A DNA stretch of 44,279 bases from positions 1 to 44,279 of IMG/VR virus record IMGVR_UViG_3300037140_000062; one strand, written 5' to 3'. Every line of letters begins with the position of its first letter. The first letter of the stretch is position 1. This document shows positions 33,652 through 40,921 of the stretch, piece after piece. Made by a program: the position numbers and the translations under genes. The notes under the pieces were generated by a model, which saw only the letters and a program-made list of their open reading frames with translations, was not told where the DNA came from and did no database searches. The DNA comes from a virus.

Positions 33652-34206
33652 CTACTTCTTCGGATGCAGAGAAATCCACGCTTGCGCGTTAGCGTTCGTC
33701 GCCTTCGCATCGGTTTCGATCTTCGATAGCGCAGACTTATCGGAGCGCGACAAAACTATTTGAAATGCCGGATGCGCCACCGCCAACTTGGCTAACGCAG
33801 GTGCGCCGAGTTGCGCGAGCAACGCCTGGATGGCGGACTTGATGCCGAGGATTAGCCCTGCCGCTTGGCTGGACACCGTGGCCGGGATCACCGTGGTTAT
33901 CACCGGATCGAAGTCCGTGATGATCTTGCTCAACTTCACCGGGTTAGTGTCTGTCGATTCCGCCTCGGTGATTGCTGCCGGCACTGCTGTACTGGTTTCT
34001 TGTGCCACCGTTTCGATAAGTGTGGCGTCGTCGTTACTGATGACGCCGTTGCCGGCCAGGATAGGTGCTGCAGCGGAAGCCGCGGCGGCAGCGTAACCGA
34101 CGCCCTGCAGTGCGGCCACGAGTGGCGATGAGCTGATGCCGGCGCAGGATGACAGCATCCCGAAAACGAGCACCAGCGAAGTGACCTTCATTTGGATCTG
34201 TTTCAT
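33652..34206 (-). CDS. Predicted lipoprotein (Ala-rich)
   Basis: A 184-residue protein starting at ATG 34206 with AAGGAG seven bases upstream. The signal is a lipoprotein type (VLVFGMLSSCAG; lipobox L-S-S-C, Cys at about residue 21). The mature part is Ala-rich and helical (AAAAASAAAPILAG, SKIITDFDPVITTVIP). It would be anchored to a membrane by lipidation. An outer-membrane spanin subunit is one possibility, given the nearby small membrane coiled-coil protein, but the Ala-rich content and length are not typical. The first codons carry a 15-base tandem duplication that provides a second start. Confidence 0.7.
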   Translation of the reverse strand: MKQIQMKVTSLVLVFGMLSSCAGISSSPLVAALQGVGYAAAAASAAAPILAGNGVISNDDATLIETVAQETSTAVPAAITEAESTDTNPVKLSKIITDFDPVITTVIPATVSSQAAGLILGIKSAIQALLAQLGAPALAKLAVAHPAFQIVLSRSDKSALSKIETDAKATNANAQAWISLHPKK

Positions 34207-34214
34207 TTGGATCT
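34187..34214 (-). repeat. Tandem duplication across the lipoprotein start
   Basis: TTCATTTGGATCT occurs twice, 15 bases apart (34187-34199 and 34202-34214). Each unit carries one ATG start (34206 and 34191), so the gene has two possible starts in the same frame; the first has the stronger ribosome site. Confidence 0.7.
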
Positions 34215-34217
34215 CCT

Positions 34218-35015
34218 TTAAGGAACGGTATAGGTTCCGCTGACTGGAATCTTTTGCGAACGGACAGCCATGGTAGCTTCGACGCAGGACCCGCTGAAAC
34301 TGAGGATGGCGTTGGGGTCGAGCAGGATGTCTATCGTAGGTCCTGGATCGGGAATGCGCGATGAGATCTGGCCGGAGGCGTAGTCGAATACAGCATGCCC
34401 AGCCAAGAGCCCGGTCACCCATTTGGTATTCATGGCTATCAGGCCAGCCTGACCCGCTGCCGGTATCGCTAAGCTGACCGCTGTGCCAGTTGCCAGTAGG
34501 ATCGTCCAGGCGTTATTCGCCTTCCTGCGGTAGAGCAGGGACTTCGCGGAACTCGGCGAGAGCGGCGCGATATTGTGGGCGCTCGCTATTTGATAGATTG
34601 CGCCCGATGGAATCGATGTTCCGGAAGGTGCGCAGATAATGAGATAGTCAGTGGAGACGTTGCGCGGAAGCCAGGGGAGAGAGCCTTGCGGAGTGAAGGA
34701 TACGGTAGCGGTACCGGGCGGGGCGGGAGGGAAGGCTCCACGGAACTGTTCGGGTAGATAGCGGTTTCGAAGTTGAAGCAATGGTCCGCTGCCAACGGTC
34801 GGCGTATCCAGAGGGAGATATTGCGCCATGCGGGCGGTGATCGTCACCGGACTGCACCCCTCTGCTGGGCAGGATAGGTCCCCGAGATCCACATCCTCCA
34901 TATACGGCGCGTGAAGCGCTACCCACCAATCAGGAGCCTCGGCGCGCGAGGCCCACGGTCCAAATGACTGCGCCGAGAGCGCAGCCGGGAGAATGAATAA
35001 AGCCAGCAGCCGCAC
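34218..35015 (-). CDS. Secreted protein of unknown function
   Basis: A 265-residue protein with a GTG start one base after the previous stop. Signal peptide MRLLALFILPAALSAQ (cleavage before or at Gln16, Ala-x-Ala). Mature sequence is Pro/Ala-rich with beta-strand content (APDWWVALHAPYMEDVDLGDLSCP and onward), and a late beta region (IDILLDPNAILSFSGSCVEA). No domain is recognised. Adjacent to the 288-residue structural unknown, the lipoprotein and the small Ig protein, it forms part of an exported subset. Confidence 0.65.
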   Translation of the reverse strand: MRLLALFILPAALSAQSFGPWASRAEAPDWWVALHAPYMEDVDLGDLSCPAEGCSPVTITARMAQYLPLDTPTVGSGPLLQLRNRYLPEQFRGAFPPAPPGTATVSFTPQGSLPWLPRNVSTDYLIICAPSGTSIPSGAIYQIASAHNIAPLSPSSAKSLLYRRKANNAWTILLATGTAVSLAIPAAGQAGLIAMNTKWVTGLLAGHAVFDYASGQISSRIPDPGPTIDILLDPNAILSFSGSCVEATMAVRSQKIPVSGTYTVP

Positions 35016-35016
35016 G

Positions 35017-35883
35017 TTACCTGCGAGCCGCCGGTGTCGGTACAGGAGCGACTGAATACGTGCCAGCGGAAAGAGTCCCGCTTACAGTAAGCGTCATCGG
35101 TCCACCCGATCCGATCGGCAGGATCTCCACGGTCGGGATCAGGCCAGTCACTACGCTAACCAGTTGGAAGCCGGCCGGAACCGGGTTGCAGGGCACCGGG
35201 GATGTGGAGGTCGAAGGGCTGTCGGTTGGCAGACTGAAAACGAGATCGTAGAAGCCGCTTGAATTCAGAACCCACTTGCACGGCGCGCCCACGCCATTGG
35301 CGTACATCGCCGCCACCGCGATCCCGGCGAAGCCACCTACCCCGCTCGGAAGGATGATCCACCACGGCTGTGCCGCGGCGGTAGAAGGGTACGGCGCTCC
35401 ATTCAAGAGGAATGTCCCGCCGGGGAATGCCGCCTGGCCGCTGATGATCTTCGAGCCAGGGATCATCGCCGCAAGATTCTGCGCATCGGCCAAGGTGCAG
35501 AGATTCTGAGCCGGCAGAGGCTCGGCGGAGAATTGGACGTTGGTCGCCCACGTCACGCCGGTGGCATCGGGCAGGACGTAGGCCGGATACGTAATATCGC
35601 CAGGAACATTCGGCACTGCGGCGGCAGCCGCTGTCATCGTCACCGATATAAGCGCCGGTGTCGTGAGGCTCTGGTTCCATACCGAGTACGAAACCGACTG
35701 CGTCGGCGGGAGGCTCGCGGCGCTCGGGTCCCACCATAACTTGTTCGGCTGCGAAGGGTCGTGATTCGGTGCCTGCTGCCCGGCTTGCGCTAGATAGTCG
35801 GCGCGGCTCGTGCACGACGGTAGGAAGGTGGGGTCTGTGGCGGCTACGCCGGTTCTGTAGAGGCTGGTGACGCTTTGTGACAT
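35017..35883 (-). CDS. Hypothetical late protein, beta-rich
   Basis: A 288-residue protein without a signal peptide (MSQSVTSLYRTGVAATD). Predicted beta-rich, Pro/Ala/Ser-rich, with no catalytic motif. Possible structural or exported-protein partner. The following secreted gene begins one base after its stop. The 71-base leader before its start contains an inverted repeat (35910-35950). Confidence 0.55.
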   Translation of the reverse strand: MSQSVTSLYRTGVAATDPTFLPSCTSRADYLAQAGQQAPNHDPSQPNKLWWDPSAASLPPTQSVSYSVWNQSLTTPALISVTMTAAAAAVPNVPGDITYPAYVLPDATGVTWATNVQFSAEPLPAQNLCTLADAQNLAAMIPGSKIISGQAAFPGGTFLLNGAPYPSTAAAQPWWIILPSGVGGFAGIAVAAMYANGVGAPCKWVLNSSGFYDLVFSLPTDSPSTSTSPVPCNPVPAGFQLVSVVTGLIPTVEILPIGSGGPMTLTVSGTLSAGTYSVAPVPTPAARR

Positions 35884-35909
35884 GGAATAATCGTAGAGCT
35901 TTTATTGGC

Positions 35910-35950
35910 GGAGCGCAAGTGGGGCTTGTGGCTGCGCGAGGCCGCGCTCC
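35910..35950. other. Inverted repeats in the leader of the 288-residue gene
   Basis: Outer arms GGAGCGC (35910-35916) and GCGCTCC (35944-35950) surround an inner hairpin GCGCG-AGGC-CGCGC (35934-35947). No T-run follows on the - strand, so it is not a standard terminator. It is the longest gap in this part of the late block and a plausible place for a regulatory element or promoter. Confidence 0.35.
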
Positions 35951-35954
35951 TTCT

Positions 35955-36182
35955 TTATCGGTGAAAGCGCTCTAGCTCTCGTACTCGCGCGTCTACTGCG
36001 ACTAGGTGCGCTTGCACGCTGTTAACATGTTCCTTTTCTGCGAATATTTTCCGGGACCATTCGCGAATACTTCCATCAAGCAAACTGATCTTCAGATCGA
36101 TGCGCAGCAAAACCACATAATTTGCCGGCGCCGCGGCGGCGAATATGCAGGTTATTACTATCTGAAAGATGGCCGCCGTCAT
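35955..36182 (-). CDS. Small membrane protein with coiled-coil tail (possible inner-membrane spanin)
   Basis: A 75-residue protein. The N-terminus has one membrane helix (IFQIVITCIFAAAAPANYVV) and the rest is charged and helical (REWSRKIFAEKEHVNS...ARVRELERF). This layout matches inner-membrane spanins, which connect with an outer-membrane lipoprotein during lysis of Gram-negative hosts. A lipoprotein is encoded about 1.7 kb downstream. Assignment is by architecture only. Confidence 0.5.
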   Translation of the reverse strand: MTAAIFQIVITCIFAAAAPANYVVLLRIDLKISLLDGSIREWSRKIFAEKEHVNSVQAHLVAVDARVRELERFHR

Positions 36183-36201
36183 CTGGCTGCTGGTTCCTTC
36201 T

Positions 36202-36657
36202 CTAAGATCCTACAACCACGGGCTTACCTAGGGAATCCATCTTCGGCGGTAGAACGGGAGTGACCTCCATCGGCCTCTTATAGACGGTGCTATAGAGGAA
36301 GTCCTGGCCGCCCTTGGCGAGGAAGAATCTGGATATGCCGTCCACTAACGCATGGGCGTTTGGTATATGGAAGGTACCATCCCACCCGACGCCGGCGTTC
36401 CCCGTGAAGCTGATCTGAACGGCGATTGCACTCAAGAATGCGATTACCGTGGAAACGATCTGCGTAGCCGTGCTGCTGTCCGCGTTGAGCCAACTAAACC
36501 AAGGGGCCTTCTTTAGAAATTGAAGGATCCACACCGTTGCGATGATGAGGCCCGTCGAGTGCGCAACGGAGTCAAGTCCGTTGGTGAGTGCGGGGTTATT
36601 CACCGGCACGGCATTCGCCGCGGCCTGGGCGGTCGTCTGCAACAAGAGCATCATCAT
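36202..36657 (-). CDS. Putative holin-like membrane protein
   Basis: A 151-residue protein, AAGGAG leader, three consecutive ATG codons at its start. Two clear membrane helices (STGLIIATVWILQFLKK and TQIVSTVIAFLSAIAVQISF) are separated by a short basic loop, and a third weaker segment is possible. The C-terminus is soluble and proline-containing. Holin-type proteins let the endolysin reach the wall. The neighbourhood (small coiled-coil membrane genes on both sides) supports lysis or membrane function. Family not proven. Confidence 0.55.
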   Translation of the reverse strand: MMMLLLQTTAQAAANAVPVNNPALTNGLDSVAHSTGLIIATVWILQFLKKAPWFSWLNADSSTATQIVSTVIAFLSAIAVQISFTGNAGVGWDGTFHIPNAHALVDGISRFFLAKGGQDFLYSTVYKRPMEVTPVLPPKMDSLGKPVVVGS

Positions 36658-36687
36658 CGGTCAGTTACTCCTTAAGTAAGAGTACAC

Positions 36688-37152
36688 TTATTTACTGCCT
36701 TCCATGAACTCCACTACCGCGGCCAGGAGCCAAATTTCCATCAGACCTCCCTGGTGGAGATCCGAAAAGATTGTCTCCTTCGGCAGTCCAGAACTGGACT
36801 GAAGGCAGGCGCAGATGATTCCCGTCCGATCGGCGCCTCTCCGGCAATGTACGATGGCTGATTCTCCTTTCGCCACCGCGTCCGAGATGTCCGCCAAGAT
36901 CGCCTTGATCTTGTCCTGCCCCGGCACCTCCCACTCGCTCAGCGGGTGGTTGATGTACGACATGCCCGCAGCTTCGCACTGGGACTTCTCCAGGGCCGTG
37001 TCGTGCTCGCCTGGCTCCCGGAGATCGATAACGGTGTTGATGCGCGCGGACGCGAGCAGCGGCCACGTTGCGGGATCGGGTTGGGCGCTCCTGAAGACCT
37101 GGTGTGTCACCACCCAGGCGTTTCGGAGGCCGGGCATATCGATTGCAGTCAA
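36688..37152 (-). CDS. Dual-specificity / tyrosine phosphatase-like protein
   Basis: A 154-residue protein. Family signs: FRSAQP (20-25), VIDLREPGE (41-49), HPLSEWEVP and the complete P-loop VHCRRGADRTG (101-111) with catalytic Cys103 and Arg109. It should remove phosphate from phosphotyrosine, phosphoserine or another phosphorylated substrate in the cytoplasm. There is no signal peptide. The TTG at 37152 is chosen: it lies two bases after the preceding stop; an ATG at 37137 is the alternative. A perfect palindrome copy sits eight residues after the P-loop (Q-S-S-S-G-L), where family members would continue the post-loop helix. Unusual inside a phage lysis/tail region. Confidence 0.85.
   Translation of the reverse strand: MTAIDMPGLRNAWVVTHQVFRSAQPDPATWPLLASARINTVIDLREPGEHDTALEKSQCEAAGMSYINHPLSEWEVPGQDKIKAILADISDAVAKGESAIVHCRRGADRTGIICACLQSSSGLPKETIFSDLHQGGLMEIWLLAAVVEFMEGSK
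36784..36801 (-). repeat. Dispersed palindrome, perfect copy inside the phosphatase gene
   Basis: CAGTCCAGAACTGGACTG, read as Q-S-S-S-G-L just after the phosphatase P-loop. Identical to the copies at 11611, 18279 and 31396; in the same codon frame as 11611. Confidence 0.9.
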
Positions 37153-37154
37153 AG

Positions 37155-37652
37155 TTATGGTCCTTTCTTTCCGGCTCCCCAGGCGGCCACGGCTACTATG
37201 ATTCCGATCAGCAAGGAGATCAATACCAAACCGCTGAGGATGGTACTCCCCGTCAACTTGATCCCAGAGGACTCCCCGCCGCGCCAGTCCAGCCGCTTAT
37301 TGACGTCTAACTTCCAACTGTCTATGGAATTTCTGAACTGCTCAAAAGCCGGAATCGTAAAGAATGTCGCCGTCATTTGCGTAATCCTGGTATTGAATTC
37401 ATTGAAAGATTCAAAGCGAATTTTGGAAGAGTCATTGGCTATCTTCACGGCTTCCTTCGCTGAGTCCTGTGCCGTTACCAGGAGCTTCTCTGTTGCTAGA
37501 ATTTGCGCCCGCAATGCTTCACACTTCTCGGCAAGATACCGCTCCGTATGGTCGATCTTGTCGTCAAGGCGTTTGACCTTCTCGTTAAAGAGAGTCTCCA
37601 TGTGATCCCACTCTTCGCCGCCACCCCTAGCCTTGATGTCGTCACCGGGCAT
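37155..37652 (-). CDS. Coiled-coil protein with C-terminal membrane helix
   Basis: A 165-residue protein. Residues about 15-80 are a charged coiled coil (MENLFNEKVKRLDDKIDHT-like, AEKCEALRAQILATEKLL), a soluble helical middle follows, and a membrane helix is near the C-terminus (GSTILSGLVLISLLIGIIVAVAAW). This layout recalls XhlA-type lysis-associated proteins but is longer. A role in membrane anchoring during lysis or in host-membrane modification is inferred from layout and neighbours only. Confidence 0.6.
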   Translation of the reverse strand: MPGDDIKARGGGEEWDHMETLFNEKVKRLDDKIDHTERYLAEKCEALRAQILATEKLLVTAQDSAKEAVKIANDSSKIRFESFNEFNTRITQMTATFFTIPAFEQFRNSIDSWKLDVNKRLDWRGGESSGIKLTGSTILSGLVLISLLIGIIVAVAAWGAGKKGP

Positions 37653-37717
37653 GAGGTTATAATATCAAAATGGCACCGCTTCCTAAGGTGCTAGGGTTCG
37701 TACAGAAGATCTGCGCA

Positions 37718-39931
37718 CTAATTTACGCTCTTTCCGCCCATCACGGAGTTGCCGCCAGAGGCGCTGCCGCCGTTATTCGATCCACCAGCGAACTCATACG
37801 CTCCCGTATCCCAAGCGCCGCTGGATGGCCGGGGGTTCGCTGTCCGTGCTCCTGTCGTTACGACATGCGTAGTGGCATTGTAAGTTGCCCCGTAGGTGGT
37901 GTCGTTACACAGGACGGCAAGATCACCAGAGCACGATGCCGTTAAGTCGGTCCCAACTCCTACTGTGGTACTTCCAGCGCTTGTCGGGGAGTAAGCGTAG
38001 GTCTGCGACGACGTATACCCCGCTGCCGTTGCTGCCGCCGTCGTCTGGAGGGTGTTGGTGGTACTGGTAGGGTTGGTGCCGAGAGATGTGGTGTAGACCA
38101 CGCCTGCATCATTGATGCAGTGATTGTTTTCCACTATCTGACTAGCGAACGATGGGGAACTTGTCCCCGGCTTGCCAATCGATGTACACGGCCCCGCCCC
38201 GGACTGGACCGTGTTATTGAACATCTTAAACGATGAGCCGGACCATGCGGCGCAAACATCGTTTACCGCTATATTGACCACGTTCGAGCCGGGAGTATCG
38301 TAAACCAGATTGTTGTAAAACAGATCCGTTCCCCCGTTGCAGGGATCGATCTGGATCACTACGGTCTGGGCGTCCGGAATGTGGCGAAAAATGTTGTTAT
38401 AGACAATCGTGCCGTTGCTTGGACCTGACGTCACGTAGAACATGTTCGTATGCTTTCCAGAAGTGTAGGACGGTCCAACGTGCTCCAATAAGTTGTCATG
38501 GAAAAGATGAATCCCGCCGTCTACCAGTCCCGATCCGATGTTGCCGATGTAGTTCCCGATCCAGGTAGTCGGGCCCCCGCCCGTCACTTGAAAACTGGTG
38601 CCGTCGCTGTCTGAGCCGTCAACGACATCGTTCAGCATGATGGCATCCCCGGTCCCGGAGCCATTGTCGGTATTCACAATCATGGCCTGGTCATTCACCG
38701 CGGCAGTGTGGGTCCAGCCGTGAAAATAGAAATTCTGGATAGTGGTGGTAGTAGCACCGCTGACGCCGGCCAGCACATAGGATGCGTAATTCCCCCCGGT
38801 GCCAACCGGGACCGCCGTGCAGAACCCGAGCATGTCGAAGTTATCGAAGGTCGTATAATTTCCGGCGATCGTGAGCAGGTATGAGTGCGCTTCAGGCGGT
38901 GGCCCTCCAGTCACGAAGTTGTTTGGGCAAGATCCGACGGCCGATCCTGAGAGCGGGTTATTGCCGGAAAACTTCGGGCGCGCCCACGAACCTCCCGTGA
39001 AGTAGGTAGGGTCAACGCCGATGTAGATGCTATTACCGCTGGTGCCGGACCATGCTCCCCAATCCCAGGGAAGCCCAACGGTGCCGGTCGAGAATCCCCA
39101 GGTATCGCCGCCGCGAAAAATGAACTGCTCTCCGGCTGCTGGCGTGTGACCCGCGCACGTACTAGCGCAGTTTTTCATTCCAGGAGCATGCTGCCAGGGT
39201 ACCGATCGCGAGTCCCCAGCATTTGTATCGCTCCCAGATGTGCTCACAAAATAGGCAGCGCGGAACGTGAGGACCTGGGCCTGCCATGGACTCGAAGCAC
39301 CGAGGGCGCAGGTTGCGTGGAGATTGCCAGCGCCTAGCCGATATTCGGTGAGGATCGCCGTGATGCTGTTGTCCAGTTGGGTGAAACTGGTTCCAGGAGA
39401 TGACGTGGTAGTGTTCGATTCACAGAAGCCAAAAACGAGATCCCCCGGATGGCCGGAGTTGCCGCTCGATGCGCCACTGTCAGAGGGACCCGCGGTTGTA
39501 TCGGAGCCATAATTCGCCCCATCGAATGAAAGCGGACCAGATCCGGTCCATTGCGTGACGTAGATCCGGGTATTCGTGGTTGCGGTTGTCCAGTTCGCTG
39601 TTACCGTCAGGCTTCCGGCGGACGCGACCGACGACGTATAAAAAGACACCAGACAAGGGGCGCTGAAGGTGACAATACAATCCGTTACCGCTCCGCCGGT
39701 GATCCCGCGCGCAAGCACATAGCTGTTGCCTTGGCCGTCCGTGACCGTCATTCCCGTTACGCTGGTGTTCAAGCCTTCGAGCGAAACGATGAGTAATGCC
39801 CCCGCAGTGACCGTGCCGGTGCATGCGGCGGTCGCAACCGCAGAGCCGCCGTTGTCCTGCGTGCAGATGGCCGTGGGGGCGACTGCAAAGCAACGGGCGG
39901 CGCACAGCAGAATCAGAATCAAGGATTTCAT
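37718..39931 (-). CDS. Secreted multi-domain protein with beta-helix
   Basis: A 737-residue protein with a signal peptide (MKSLILILLCAARCFAVA). A beta-sandwich-like domain (about 20-230; MTVTDGQGNSYVLARG, VTQWTGSGPLSFDGA) precedes a right-handed beta-helix that starts YFVSTSGSDTNAGD...PWQHAPGM (about 230) and continues with repeats (IVNTDNGSGTGDAIMLNDV, IVENNHCINDAG). C-terminus Gly/Ser-rich. Many cysteines are paired. The first domain resembles one in the 327-residue neighbour. Predicted to act outside the cytoplasm, possibly on surface polysaccharide; no active site identified. Confidence 0.7.
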   Translation of the reverse strand: MKSLILILLCAARCFAVAPTAICTQDNGGSAVATAACTGTVTAGALLIVSLEGLNTSVTGMTVTDGQGNSYVLARGITGGAVTDCIVTFSAPCLVSFYTSSVASAGSLTVTANWTTATTNTRIYVTQWTGSGPLSFDGANYGSDTTAGPSDSGASSGNSGHPGDLVFGFCESNTTTSSPGTSFTQLDNSITAILTEYRLGAGNLHATCALGASSPWQAQVLTFRAAYFVSTSGSDTNAGDSRSVPWQHAPGMKNCASTCAGHTPAAGEQFIFRGGDTWGFSTGTVGLPWDWGAWSGTSGNSIYIGVDPTYFTGGSWARPKFSGNNPLSGSAVGSCPNNFVTGGPPPEAHSYLLTIAGNYTTFDNFDMLGFCTAVPVGTGGNYASYVLAGVSGATTTTIQNFYFHGWTHTAAVNDQAMIVNTDNGSGTGDAIMLNDVVDGSDSDGTSFQVTGGGPTTWIGNYIGNIGSGLVDGGIHLFHDNLLEHVGPSYTSGKHTNMFYVTSGPSNGTIVYNNIFRHIPDAQTVVIQIDPCNGGTDLFYNNLVYDTPGSNVVNIAVNDVCAAWSGSSFKMFNNTVQSGAGPCTSIGKPGTSSPSFASQIVENNHCINDAGVVYTTSLGTNPTSTTNTLQTTAAATAAGYTSSQTYAYSPTSAGSTTVGVGTDLTASCSGDLAVLCNDTTYGATYNATTHVVTTGARTANPRPSSGAWDTGAYEFAGGSNNGGSASGGNSVMGGKSVN

Positions 39932-39935
39932 AAAT

Positions 39936-40919
39936 TTATGGGTGTTTCACCGCAATTGTAGACGCTGCGTAAGCACCACTTGATTGCGTCCAGGCGGGAG
40001 TGAAAGTGCCAGAGGTGGTGGTTAAATCGTGGGCATGGCCGCCGCCAGATGAATCAATGGCGTCCATAGTGAAACCACCCCCAACGGCCGTCACATTCGT
40101 GGCCGTAACTATGGTAGTTAGAATGAGATCGCCGCTAACGGTGGTTGTGATCGGGGCTCCATTGGGGTTGGCGGCGGCGGCGTGATTGACAATGATTACG
40201 CACGCACCATCTAGGATCGTACTGGTGTCGTTTCCGCTAACGTCATAGACCACTGCTTGATAGTTTGCACTTCCAGAAAGTGTCACCTTAAGATCCGTAA
40301 CGCTAGCTGGTGCACTGACCATATACCACCAATCAGTGCCTTCTCCAGCAGTTGTGGAATGAGCTACGCACGATGGTACCTGCACCCATGTACAGGCCGC
40401 TCCGGTACAAGTCGTACTGCTAACGGTAAGTGTTCCGCTATCGAAATTTATACCCTGGAAGTATGAATGCCCGGCTGTAGGGGTGAATGCAAAATTTGTG
40501 CCACTGCCGAGGCGTGTGCTGTTCAGCGTAGAGTTGAGCGTGATCACGCCGCCCCCGCCGCTGATCGTATAAACCGATGTCAGTATTCCGCCGCAGGTAT
40601 CGTTGACCAACGAGCATCCGATAGCCTTGAGGGTGAATGTTGTGCCAGGGGACGTGAAGGGCGTGGAGTAAAGCGTCCCCGCCGTGTAGCTGGGCGTCGA
40701 ACCATCCACGGTATAACGGATGAAATTTGCCGTGGCATCCGTAATCGTGACGGTAGCGGCTCCTGTGCAGGCCCATGTGGGGGAAGATCCCGTGCACCCA
40801 CCACCGCTATTGGAGTCAAGTGGAGTAGCGACAATGGCGGTCAGGCCGGAGAGAATAGGCGTGAGGATCTGCGCGTGGCAGAAGAAGGGGAGAAGAAAAA
40901 GCAACGCAAGCTTCTTCAT
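39936..40919 (-). CDS. Secreted protein with chitobiase-like C-terminal-type domain
   Basis: A 327-residue protein with a signal peptide (MKKLALLFLLPFFCHAQ, cleavage before Gln). Residues about 45-110 contain an Ig-like unit with the pattern RYTVDGSTPSYTAGTLYSTPF, as in CHB_HEX_C-type domains. A second beta-sandwich domain (about 150-325; AGHSYFQGINFDSGTLTVSS, YQAVVYDVSGNDTST) matches the first domain of the next secreted gene. Paired Cys residues. Likely exported, carbohydrate- or surface-binding; not an enzyme by sequence. Confidence 0.7.
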   Translation of the reverse strand: MKKLALLFLLPFFCHAQILTPILSGLTAIVATPLDSNSGGGCTGSSPTWACTGAATVTITDATANFIRYTVDGSTPSYTAGTLYSTPFTSPGTTFTLKAIGCSLVNDTCGGILTSVYTISGGGGVITLNSTLNSTRLGSGTNFAFTPTAGHSYFQGINFDSGTLTVSSTTCTGAACTWVQVPSCVAHSTTAGEGTDWWYMVSAPASVTDLKVTLSGSANYQAVVYDVSGNDTSTILDGACVIIVNHAAAANPNGAPITTTVSGDLILTTIVTATNVTAVGGGFTMDAIDSSGGGHAHDLTTTSGTFTPAWTQSSGAYAASTIAVKHP

Positions 40920-40921
40920 GG

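Noticed and set aside
16166-38210. Half sites CTGGACTG or GGACTGGACC near 16167, 18817 and 38201
   Set aside because: Only one arm is present. They may be eroded copies but cannot be supported alone.
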